Below, piece after piece: positions 1 to 5,636 of a DNA stretch of 5,645 nucleotides. Numbering within the stretch: the stretch's first letter is position 1; each line of letters begins with the position of its first letter. Source of the stretch: Candidatus Hydrogenedentota bacterium (GTDB lineage Bacteria > Hydrogenedentota > Hydrogenedentia > Hydrogenedentales > SLHB01); contig JAKJDA010000080.1 of assembly GCA_022706165.1 (NCBI GenBank), forward strand, positions 1 through 5,645, written 5' to 3'. A model generated the notes under the pieces. It ran no database searches. It saw only the letters and a program-made list of their open reading frames with translations, and was not told where the DNA came from. The position numbers and the translations under genes are program-made.

Positions 1-7
1 TGGTGTC

Positions 8-970
8 TTAGGCCCAGGTCATGGCGCTGCGTTTTTGGGTGATGATGGCGCCGCGCAGGAAGTCGACGGCCTTGGAGAGTCCTTCCCAACTGGACATGAG
101 GCTGTCTTCGTGTTCGATGCTGATCGCGCCGTCATATCCGACCAGACGCAACGTGCTGAAGAAGTCGTTCCAAAATTCGAGGCCGTGGCCGTACCCGCAT
201 GTACGGAAAATCCATGAGCGATGCAGCTCGTCGCCGTAATGTTTGGTGTCCAGCACTCCATTGAGAGCGGCGTTGACCGGATCGACGCGCGAATCCTTTG
301 CGTGCACGTGGAAAATGCCCTTGCCAATGGCCTTCACGCTTTCGCATGGGTCCATGCCTTGCCAGAACAGATGGCTTGGGTCGAAGTTTGCGCCGAGATT
401 GGCGCCGCATTCTTTGCGCAGGCGCAGCAGGGTTTCGGTGTTGTAGACCACGAAGCCGGGATGCATTTCGAAAGCGATTTTGACGCCGTGGTCCTTGGCA
501 AACTTCGCTTGTTTCGTCCAATAGGGGATGACTTTTTTCTCCCACTGCCATTGAAGCACGTCCAAGTAATCCGGAGGCCAAGCGCAGGTGACCCAGTTCG
601 GTTGCGCGGCTTTGTCGTCAGAGCCGGGACATCCGGAGAAATCGATCACGACGTCAACGCCGAGCTGTTCCGCGAGCTTGATGGCGTCGGTCTGCGCGTC
701 GATGTTTTTCTTGGCGAATGCCGCGTTGGGGTGCAAGCAGTTTCCATGGCACGACAACGCGCTGATGGCGAGCCCTTCGCCTTTCACGGCCGCTTTTAGC
801 TCATCGCGTTTAGGCTTGGACGTCAACAGGCCCGCCACGTCGAGATGAGCGCTGCCGGGATAATTGCCCGCTCCCAGTTCGATGGTTTGGAGTTTCAACG
901 GGCGGATGATCTCCAAGACGTCTTTCAACGGTCGATCGCTGAACATTGCCGTGAACAAGCCGAGTTTCAT
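8..970 (-). CDS. Sugar phosphate isomerase/epimerase-like TIM-barrel protein (COG1082 / xylose isomerase-like), 320 aa
   Basis: The product is a cytoplasmic (no signal peptide) TIM-barrel protein of the xylose isomerase-like / AP endonuclease 2 superfamily. These enzymes use a divalent metal to isomerise, epimerise or dehydrate sugars and cyclitols. The sequence opens with the barrel strand KLGLFTAMF. The four expected metal ligands are visible: Glu168 in AFEMHPG, Asp197 in NFDPSH, His223 in HVHAKD and Glu286 in SIEHED. An aromatic-rich stretch at about residues 111-151 (FSGCPGS, then NWV, WPP, WQW and PYW) is longer than in the neighbouring barrel and probably caps the active site. The start at 970 is chosen because GGGAG lies 6 bases upstream; an in-frame ATG at 994 has no such site and would only add eight residues before the barrel strand. 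It is the last gene of the minus-strand unit visible here, 76 bases after the previous barrel. The superfamily is secure; the substrate is unknown. Confidence 0.9.
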   Translation of the reverse strand: MKLGLFTAMFSDRPLKDVLEIIRPLKLQTIELGAGNYPGSAHLDVAGLLTSKPKRDELKAAVKGEGLAISALSCHGNCLHPNAAFAKKNIDAQTDAIKLAEQLGVDVVIDFSGCPGSDDKAAQPNWVTCAWPPDYLDVLQWQWEKKVIPYWTKQAKFAKDHGVKIAFEMHPGFVVYNTETLLRLRKECGANLGANFDPSHLFWQGMDPCESVKAIGKGIFHVHAKDSRVDPVNAALNGVLDTKHYGDELHRSWIFRTCGYGHGLEFWNDFFSTLRLVGYDGAISIEHEDSLMSSWEGLSKAVDFLRGAIITQKRSAMTWA

Positions 971-1016
971 GACGGTCTCCCTTCTTGCGTGCATAGGCCC
1001 TTGTTTTCAACATATC

Positions 1017-1036
1017 CCGCCGATTCAAGCCGGCGG
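1017..1036 (-). other. Intercistronic GC-rich hairpin between the two TIM-barrel genes
   Basis: CCGCCG (1017-1022) and CGGCGG (1031-1036) are perfect 6-base inverted arms around an 8-base loop. They lie about 10 bases after the stop of the 284-residue barrel and 46 bases before the start of the 320-residue barrel. No T-run follows on the minus strand, so this is not a standard intrinsic terminator. It could act as an RNA processing or stability element, or attenuate weakly, but in GC-rich DNA it could also be chance. Confidence 0.35.
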
Positions 1037-1046
1037 CGCGTGCGCG

Positions 1047-1901
1047 TTATTCGATGGAGGCTTTTATTTCCGCGAACAAATCCGCAAACCGCCTGCCGTA
1101 TTCGATGTAGGAAGCGTACAGTTTCTCCGGAGAAGGAGCGGCGGCGCCGGTATGCACGACGGCGGCGATATGGGGCTCCATGGAGAATCCGCCGTCGTAT
1201 CCCGTGCGGAGCAGATCGGTCACGATTTCATGAACGCGCCCTTCTCCTTCCCCTGCGAATGTATAGACGATCCTGTCGTCGACCTTGCGAGCGTCCTTGA
1301 TGTGGACGTATGCGATGCTCGCGCGGTTGCGGACATAATAGTCCCAGCCGTCGTTGCCATAGACCACGGGATTGCCGGTGTCGAAGACCGTTTTGAGCGC
1401 CGGGCTGTCGACTTCGCCCAGAAGAATCTCGTGATGTTCGCCCGATTGGGCTCCCCAGCCGCTGCAATTTTCGTGCAGCAGCGTCACGCCCTCGTTTTCG
1501 GCGATGCGCGCCAATTCCCGCAACCGGCGGATGCTCTCCCGGCGCCATTCGCGTTCGGGCAACGGGTCTTCTTTCGCGTTTGGATAGCTCATGACGCGCA
1601 CGAAGGGGACGTGCAACCGGCGCATGCGTGGAATGGCGCGCCGCAGTTCGCCGTAGTCGATGGATGGATCGCCCGTGATAGGCCGCGACCAGTTCGCTAT
1701 GGCGCTGGCGAAACACGAGACGCGCAACGAAGCGGCTTCGATGCTGTCCGCGACAACGGCAAAGGCTTCGTCGTCCATGAGCGCGATGCCCGCGTCGTTG
1801 ACGTTGCGCAGTTCTATATGGTTCCACCCCATCTCCCGGTGGGCGGCGGTTTGCGTTTCGATACTCTTTCCGGCCTCATCGGCGATTCCCGAGAAAAACA
1901 T
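1047..1901 (-). CDS. Sugar phosphate isomerase/epimerase-like TIM-barrel protein (COG1082), 284 aa
   Basis: This is a second member of the xylose isomerase-like TIM-barrel superfamily and is probably a soluble cytoplasmic metal-dependent isomerase, epimerase or dehydratase. It starts with MFFSGIADEAGKS, where the GIADEAG strand is typical of this group. It keeps the four metal ligands: Glu144 in LLHENCSG, Asp174 in VFDTGNP, His200 in AYVHIKDA and Glu242 in SMEPHI. A GEGEGRV segment at 217-223 matches the Gly-Glu-Gly loop that often precedes the last strand. The length is normal for the family. The start at 1901 has AGGAG 5 bases upstream; the reading frame stays open further upstream, but that part overlaps the end of the DJ-1-like gene and has no barrel-like sequence. 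It lies 46 bases after the DJ-1-like gene and 76 bases before the other barrel, consistent with one transcript. The two barrels differ in length and loop content, so they are distant paralogues and not a recent duplication. The substrate is unknown. Confidence 0.9.
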   Translation of the reverse strand: MFFSGIADEAGKSIETQTAAHREMGWNHIELRNVNDAGIALMDDEAFAVVADSIEAASLRVSCFASAIANWSRPITGDPSIDYGELRRAIPRMRRLHVPFVRVMSYPNAKEDPLPEREWRRESIRRLRELARIAENEGVTLLHENCSGWGAQSGEHHEILLGEVDSPALKTVFDTGNPVVYGNDGWDYYVRNRASIAYVHIKDARKVDDRIVYTFAGEGEGRVHEIVTDLLRTGYDGGFSMEPHIAAVVHTGAAAPSPEKLYASYIEYGRRFADLFAEIKASIE

Positions 1902-1947
1902 GGCGTCTCCTGCAGTTAAAACCGAGTATGGGAGGGGCTTTCCGGGA

Positions 1948-2499
1948 TTATTCTCGCACCAGCGCCTTTTCGACCTTGTCGCGCGCGGATTTTCCGGCAA
2001 GCATCTCGACGATGGTCAACGCGAAATCCAAGGCCGTGCCCGGGCCGCGCGAAGTGACGATATTGCCGTCTCGCACGACAGCCTCGCCGGTATAGGTTAC
2101 ATTGTTGAGCGCCATTTGGTCCAGAACGCCCGGATAGCTGGTGGCTTTTTTCCCTTCGAGCAATCCGGCGCGCGCCAGGACCTTCGGAGCGGCACAGATC
2201 GCCCCGGCGAATTTGCCGCTGTTGGCCATTTTTACGAGCAAGCCGTGAATGCGGCGATCCGCATCCAGATGGTCGGAGCCGGGCAAGCCGCCGGGCAAAA
2301 CGACCATGTCGAAATCCTGTTCCAGGGCCTTATCGAGGGGCATGTCGGGCAGCAAGACCGTGCCCCGGCTTGCGCGAACCGGCTGGGCGTCGAGTCCTGC
2401 CGTCACGACCGTGAACTCGGCCCTTCGGAGGATGTCGATGATGGTGACGGCCTCCATTTCCTCGCATCCCTGCGCTAGGGGAACAAGCACTTTGGGCAT
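1948..2499 (-). CDS. DJ-1/PfpI (YajL/PARK7-like) family protein, 183 aa
   Basis: The product is a single-domain DJ-1 protein of normal length (183 residues) with no signal peptide. The family is known for thiol-based oxidative-stress and chaperone-like roles and for proposed glyoxalase or protein/nucleotide deglycase activity, which is disputed. Visible landmarks are the N-terminal strand and GCEEMEAV with Glu16 (equivalent to human DJ-1 Glu18), VVLPGG at 66-71, the nucleophile elbow AGAICAAPKVL with Cys102 (equivalent to Cys106), and the C-terminal TSRGPGTALDFAL at 149-161. The position of DJ-1 His126 is occupied by Tyr122 (TSYP), a variation also seen in DJ-1 relatives. The start at 2499 is fixed by AGGAGGT 5 bases upstream; extending the frame to 2739 would run through the promoter region. 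It is the first gene of the minus-strand unit, ahead of two sugar-isomerase-like genes, which suggests a carbonyl or sugar-damage role, though this is inferred. Confidence 0.93.
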   Translation of the reverse strand: MPKVLVPLAQGCEEMEAVTIIDILRRAEFTVVTAGLDAQPVRASRGTVLLPDMPLDKALEQDFDMVVLPGGLPGSDHLDADRRIHGLLVKMANSGKFAGAICAAPKVLARAGLLEGKKATSYPGVLDQMALNNVTYTGEAVVRDGNIVTSRGPGTALDFALTIVEMLAGKSARDKVEKALVRE

Positions 2500-2504
2500 G
2501 GCGC

Positions 2505-2511
2505 ACCTCCT
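2505..2511 (-). promoter_or_regulatory. Ribosome binding site of the DJ-1-like gene
   Basis: AGGAGGT on the minus strand is a full Shine-Dalgarno match with a 5-base spacer to the ATG at 2499. It settles the start against the longer in-frame extension. Confidence 0.8.
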
Positions 2512-2602
2512 CGCGTTGCATGTCGCGGCAGGAAGGTTTTCCGCCGCATCTCTCCCGCGCCAACAGGCGCCGTGAACCATACGGTCTGCATGGCCTTCGC
2601 CT

Positions 2603-2632
2603 ATTATGAATCCAGGACGGCAAAAAAGGCAA
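2603..2632 (-). promoter_or_regulatory. Candidate sigma70-type promoter for the DJ-1/TIM-barrel operon
   Basis: On the minus strand, TTGCCT (2627-2632) and CATAAT (2603-2608) are separated by 18 bases. They match the -35 consensus at four of six positions and the -10 consensus at five of six. A transcript from about 2596 would have a leader of roughly 95 bases before the DJ-1-like start. It lies back to back with the plus-strand promoter at 2646-2675, without overlap. The call is by eye. Confidence 0.4.
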
Positions 2633-2645
2633 AACGCGGGATGGG

Positions 2646-2675
2646 TTGGCGCGGGCGCGCCGCATGTGCTAGGGT
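2646..2675 (+). promoter_or_regulatory. Candidate sigma70-type promoter with extended -10 for the large SGNH hydrolase gene
   Basis: TTGGCG (2646-2651) is followed after 18 bases by TAGGGT (2670-2675), with a TGC extended -10 element immediately before it. Transcription would start near 2682, giving a leader of about 30 bases before the proposed TTG start. The TGCTAGGGT form is a common style of -10 region in GC-rich bacteria. Only 13 bases separate it from the divergent minus-strand candidate, so a regulator bound here could affect both units. Confidence 0.45.
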
Positions 2676-2700
2676 GCGTGGACTCGGGAGATATGACACG

Positions 2701-2705
2701 AGGAG
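2701..2705 (+). promoter_or_regulatory. Ribosome binding site supporting a TTG start
   Basis: AGGAG lies 6 bases before TTG at 2712. The alternative in-frame ATG at 2769 has GGAG with a looser 9-base spacer. The first site is better placed, so TTG is the preferred start, although the two starts differ only by 19 residues of cytoplasmic N-terminus. Confidence 0.55.
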
Positions 2706-2711
2706 CCTCTC

Positions 2712-4313
2712 TTGCCCGATTGCACGCTGATAGCATCATCCAAAACCGGCGGGCCGGAGCTTTCCCGAATGGCCAAAGCGCTGACGGGATGTTTTTTTGT
2801 TTCTCTTTGGCTGCTCGTCGTGGCGCTAGCGCTGGAGGTTTTTTCCCGCGCCGCCGAAGTCTGGACGCAGCGCCGCAACGACTACCTCATGGGCCGGAAA
2901 GACTTCCGGTTTCCTATCGCGCCCGAGAGTCCGTTTGCGGGCACAGAATGTTGTTGGGATGGGACGTCCGGTTTTCCGTTGCAGCCTATTTCTATAGCGC
3001 CGCTTCAGCATGAAGGCGGGACCGCATGGCGTCAGTCGTTCGAGGCCTTGTCCGAGACCGAGCGCCATCTGGCTGCCAGCGTGCATGACGAGAATGTACT
3101 GGCCTATGATCGTGACGGCCGCTTGCTCGAGGCATACGGCCTTCCGACGGCAAAGCAACTCCTTGATCGCGTTCAAAAAAGATGGTCCGCGTTTCCGTTC
3201 TGGAAGGTTTTTGCTGGGCGCATGATCCGTGATTTAGACGCAGGCATCGCGGACGCGCTGCAGGGCCACGCCGTGAGCCGCGAGATCAGGCTGGGTCCTG
3301 GAAATCAGCCCGAGCGAATACATTTCGTGCCGGGTGAAGGAAACCAGCGTGTCTTTGTCTACCTGCCGAATCTCATGGCGCTGATTTCCCGTTCGTTTGG
3401 GCCGCTTCCAGAGGGGTCTGCGTGGGACGTGGCCTACTACCGGTACCGAAAGAACGTCCCGAATACGCACGGACACTTGCCAGGAACGTTTCGTCTCAAC
3501 AACGCGGGTTTTCGCGGGAAGGACGTGGCCCTGCCCAAGCCGGCGGGCGTGTTTCGCATTGTGTGCGTGGGCGGTTCCACGACCGAGGAAGGCGGCAGCG
3601 ACGAGACCACCTATCCGGCGTTGCTCGAAAAGAAATTGCAAGCGGAGTTTCCAGAGAGGCGCATCGAGGTAGTCAATTGCGGGATATCGGGCATGAACAC
3701 GCTGCAACAGCTTTCCCGATTTGGGGACTATCTGGCGCTTCAGCCTGACCTCTTGATCGTTTACGAGGGCGTCAACGATGCTGCTCACCTGCTGCCGCAA
3801 GAGTGGCTGTTGCTCGACACTCCTCCATGGGCGGCGCCGCTCTATGTCAGTCACTTTTTCCGGTCGCGCTATCCTCAATGGCTATACTGGACCGATCAGA
3901 AACTGCGCGAAAGCGTGGAGTCGCTGGTTATCGATCGTTTTCGCGTCATGAAGCAATTCGCTGCGGATCGGGGCGCGGCCATTGCCTTTTGCAGCATTGC
4001 CTGCCCGCCGTACAACCGGCTTTCGGATCAGGAGCAGGGGTATATGACTCACCGCACACGAGGCTTTGCTCGATTTCTTTTTTCGCCCGAGACCTACGTC
4101 AAGACCGTTGACGAAATCAACCTCCAGCTCAAGGGGTTTTGTCGGAACGAAAAGTGCTTCTATATCCCGATCGCCGAAAATCTGCAGCAGCTCGGCTATT
4201 TCGTCGATTTCTGCCACCTGTGCCCCGAGGGGATCGAACGCAAGGCCGATATGGTTTTCCAGTGTTTGCGGAACCAGCTCCGTTCGTTGTTTTTGGCGTC
4301 CACCAGTGAGTGA
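2712..4313 (+). CDS. Membrane-anchored SGNH/GDSL-type hydrolase with a long unrecognised middle region, 533 aa
   Basis: The product is an SGNH-superfamily hydrolase or acyl-transfer protein, probably held in the cytoplasmic membrane with its catalytic part outside. Residues 25-44 form one hydrophobic segment (LTGCFFVSLWLLVVALALEV). Residues 45-255 match no family I recognise. The core follows the lead-in LNNAGFRGK (262-270): block I VCVGGSTTEEGG with nucleophile Ser289 (GGS in place of GDS), block II NCGISGMNT with Gly324/Gly327, block III YEGVNDAAH with Asn355, and block V VDFCHLCPEG with Asp499 and His502. All catalytic elements are therefore present. Cysteines 477, 482, 501 and 504 cluster around the Asp-His pair. 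SGNH enzymes of about 200-350 residues are usual, so this one is long. The start is TTG (AGGAG 6 bases upstream); ATG at 2769 is the alternative. The gene is monocistronic and convergent with another SGNH gene. The substrate is unknown; envelope or exported glycan esters are the obvious guess. Confidence 0.88.
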   Translation: MPDCTLIASSKTGGPELSRMAKALTGCFFVSLWLLVVALALEVFSRAAEVWTQRRNDYLMGRKDFRFPIAPESPFAGTECCWDGTSGFPLQPISIAPLQHEGGTAWRQSFEALSETERHLAASVHDENVLAYDRDGRLLEAYGLPTAKQLLDRVQKRWSAFPFWKVFAGRMIRDLDAGIADALQGHAVSREIRLGPGNQPERIHFVPGEGNQRVFVYLPNLMALISRSFGPLPEGSAWDVAYYRYRKNVPNTHGHLPGTFRLNNAGFRGKDVALPKPAGVFRIVCVGGSTTEEGGSDETTYPALLEKKLQAEFPERRIEVVNCGISGMNTLQQLSRFGDYLALQPDLLIVYEGVNDAAHLLPQEWLLLDTPPWAAPLYVSHFFRSRYPQWLYWTDQKLRESVESLVIDRFRVMKQFAADRGAAIAFCSIACPPYNRLSDQEQGYMTHRTRGFARFLFSPETYVKTVDEINLQLKGFCRNEKCFYIPIAENLQQLGYFVDFCHLCPEGIERKADMVFQCLRNQLRSLFLASTSE

Positions 4314-4324
4314 CTTCGCAATAC

Positions 4325-4351
4325 GACGCAATCGGATGCCGCCGTCTTTTT
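4325..4351 (+). terminator. Weak candidate intrinsic terminator after the large SGNH gene
   Basis: GACG (4325-4328) can pair with CGTC (4343-4346), with an inner CGG/CCG pairing (4333-4335 and 4339-4341), and TTTTT follows directly (4347-4351). The stem is short and interrupted, so termination would be weak at best. It falls in the 53-base gap between two convergent stop codons, where some terminator is expected. Confidence 0.25.
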
Positions 4352-4366
4352 GAACGTCTTTGTGAC

Positions 4367-5359
4367 TCACCGCACGAGAAGATCGAGCGCCTCCAATGTA
4401 GCCAATAAATGCTGTGCCACAATCCCGTTCCCTTTCTCGGTGAAATGAACGGTGTCGAAGTAGATGTTGTCTTGTTCTTTCATAACAGGAAGAACGTCCA
4501 ACACGGGGACCCCAAGCGTCGAAGCGATTTCCTTTACCAGCAGATAGTACGTGGGGTCAGCGGGTGGACAATCTGGTCCAGGCGCGGGGTTCTTGGTGCA
4601 ATCACATTCCTGCCGATTGGGCCACGCCACGAGGATGAGCTTTGCGTTTATGGTTGTGCATTCATGACGTAATGCCATCATCGCTTCCCGGAATTCCTCT
4701 GGCGACATGCGGAGACTCTGTGTTTTTTCTTGCCAGGGATCGCGAAAGATGGATAGAAGCAGTCGTAATCGCGATCCCAAAACGGCCTGTCTCTCGATAT
4801 CCGAAGGCCCAGATCGTTCCACTTCCGTATGCCCAAACGTGGCGATGACGATGTCGGGGCGAAGTTTTTCGCCATGTTCCTTCAGAAGCCTTAGTCCCTG
4901 AAAGGCGCTATAGCCGGAGACGCCTGCGTTTATTACCTCGGCATCAATTCCCTTGTTTTGGAGAAGCGACTCCAACACGGCTGGCCACGTCTTGTCATCA
5001 TCGACGCCGAGTCCGAACGTGGTCGAGTCTCCGATTGCCAGAATGCGGAGCTGTGGTCCTCTGGGGCGGATCGGTTTTCCACGAAACCCCATGGCGTTTG
5101 TCGTAAGCCGAAAATCCAAAGGAGAGCCGTCGGGAAGAGTTCCGGAAAAAACGAACGGCCCCAAATTGGGCCTGAGCCTCCAAATGATTTTTGGGTCCAG
5201 AACGTGAATCTTGTTCCAGTCGATGCCCTCGGTCTTCATAAGGCTGCCCGCGACAGAGAGAATGATCTGGGGAAAGAGGAAAACCGCGCCCAATGCCAAT
5301 GCTGGGGAAAGCAGCAAGATGATCAGGCCGTTTCGCGCGACTCGAAGGCTTTTTTTCAT
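4367..5359 (-). CDS. Membrane-anchored SGNH/GDSL-type hydrolase-like protein with altered block III, 330 aa
   Basis: The product begins with a basic stretch (MKKSLRVARN) and a hydrophobic region at 11-39, giving an uncleaved anchor or signal sequence with the rest outside the membrane. After a TNAMGFRGK lead-in (87-95) comes an SGNH core: block I LAIGDSTTFGLG with Ser112, block II NAGVSGYSAFQ with Gly146/Gly149, and block V FDTVHFTEKG with Asp302 and His305. Block III, normally GxND, reads ATFGHTEVE (173-181), so Thr178 stands where the oxyanion-hole Asn is expected. Activity may thus be altered or lost. A small Cys-containing insertion (Cys252, Cys254, Cys264, near Cys234) may form disulfides. 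The start at 5359 is preferred because the only in-frame upstream start (GTG at 5404) has no ribosome binding site and sits outside the basic-plus-hydrophobic pattern; AGAGAG before 5359 is itself only a weak site. The gene is convergent with the larger SGNH gene, and the two share the anchor, GFRGK lead-in and core order. The substrate is unknown. Confidence 0.85.
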   Translation of the reverse strand: MKKSLRVARNGLIILLLSPALALGAVFLFPQIILSVAGSLMKTEGIDWNKIHVLDPKIIWRLRPNLGPFVFSGTLPDGSPLDFRLTTNAMGFRGKPIRPRGPQLRILAIGDSTTFGLGVDDDKTWPAVLESLLQNKGIDAEVINAGVSGYSAFQGLRLLKEHGEKLRPDIVIATFGHTEVERSGPSDIERQAVLGSRLRLLLSIFRDPWQEKTQSLRMSPEEFREAMMALRHECTTINAKLILVAWPNRQECDCTKNPAPGPDCPPADPTYYLLVKEIASTLGVPVLDVLPVMKEQDNIYFDTVHFTEKGNGIVAQHLLATLEALDLLVR

Positions 5360-5449
5360 TTCACTCTCTTGCTCAAACAGATTGGTGAAAGTCGTGGGAA
5401 ACACTCGCGTCGTTTTGGGCGCCTACAACCGTTTCGCCGCAGCAACGAC

Positions 5450-5478
5450 ACGATACTCCACTGTCCCTTCGATAGCAA
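5450..5478 (-). promoter_or_regulatory. Low-confidence promoter candidate for the small SGNH gene
   Basis: On the minus strand TTGCTA (5473-5478) and TATCGT (5450-5455) are 17 bases apart, which would give a leader of about 80 bases before 5359. Both boxes are imperfect. It is the best-spaced pair I found on that strand in the 277-base non-coding stretch 5360-5636, which otherwise contains only the plus-strand signals near its right end. Confidence 0.22.
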
Positions 5479-5586
5479 CGCTGTTTTTGACAATAAGCGT
5501 TCGCGAAATCCCGCGCCGCCGTTGCTGTTGGGCGATAGGTATTTTTTACATGGCGGCATCATTATGTCTTGGGTCGGAGCCGTGCG

Positions 5587-5592
5587 TATAAT
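5587..5592 (+). promoter_or_regulatory. Perfect TATAAT -10 box upstream of the gene entering at the right edge
   Basis: TATAAT at 5587-5592 is a consensus -10 element in an otherwise GC-rich region. No good -35 is found 16-19 bases upstream (the best is a poor TTATGT at 5562-5567, 19 bases away), so the promoter may be activator-dependent or the match partly chance. Transcription from about 5599 would leave a leader of about 37 bases before the ATG at 5637. Confidence 0.45.
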
Positions 5593-5619
5593 AGGACCGT
5601 TGCATCAGATATTTTTTGT

Positions 5620-5625
5620 AGGAGG
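5620..5625 (+). promoter_or_regulatory. Ribosome binding site for the truncated right-edge gene
   Basis: AGGAGG lies 11 bases before the ATG at 5637, and a second purine group GAGG (5629-5632) lies 4 bases before it. The spacing of the first is somewhat long and of the second somewhat short, but together with the upstream TATAAT they support a start here. Confidence 0.45.
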
Positions 5626-5636
5626 CACGAGGCTTC

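Noticed and set aside
221..799. A 192-codon plus-strand open frame opposite the 320-residue barrel gene.
   Set aside because: It is the antisense shadow of a well-supported gene, with no ribosome binding site and no family resemblance.
864..1919. A 351-codon plus-strand open frame covering the whole 284-residue barrel gene in antisense.
   Set aside because: Its translation has no recognisable domain, it lacks a good start site, and the opposite strand carries a full barrel with all four metal ligands. Long antisense frames are common in GC-rich DNA.
2606..3013. A 135-codon plus-strand open frame overlapping the start of the large SGNH gene in another frame.
   Set aside because: Its first part would be the promoter region and the rest overlaps the anchor-coding region. 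The ATG at 2693 has its GGGAG only 2 bases away, and the product resembles nothing.
3234..3878. A 214-codon minus-strand open frame inside the large SGNH gene.
   Set aside because: It is antisense to the catalytic blocks I-III of a clear SGNH protein. The Arg-rich composition is typical of a shadow frame.
4306..4370. Imperfect inverted repeat GTGAGTGAC / GTGACTCAC around the two convergent stop codons, considered as a shared bidirectional terminator.
   Set aside because: The arms match imperfectly and are separated by about 50 bases, with no T-run after either arm.
5487..5492. A perfect TTGACA on the plus strand, considered as a -35 box.
   Set aside because: No -10-like sequence occurs 15-19 bases downstream; that position is GC-rich (CCCGCGCC).
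5356..5562. A 68-codon minus-strand frame just upstream of and overlapping the small SGNH start, considered as a leader peptide gene.
   Set aside because: The product is basic and featureless, no Shine-Dalgarno sequence precedes its start, and it covers what looks like the promoter region.
5211..5591. A 126-codon plus-strand open frame crossing the start of the small SGNH gene and the non-coding stretch.
   Set aside because: It overlaps the membrane-anchor codons of a well-supported gene in antisense, has no ribosome binding site and shows no domain.
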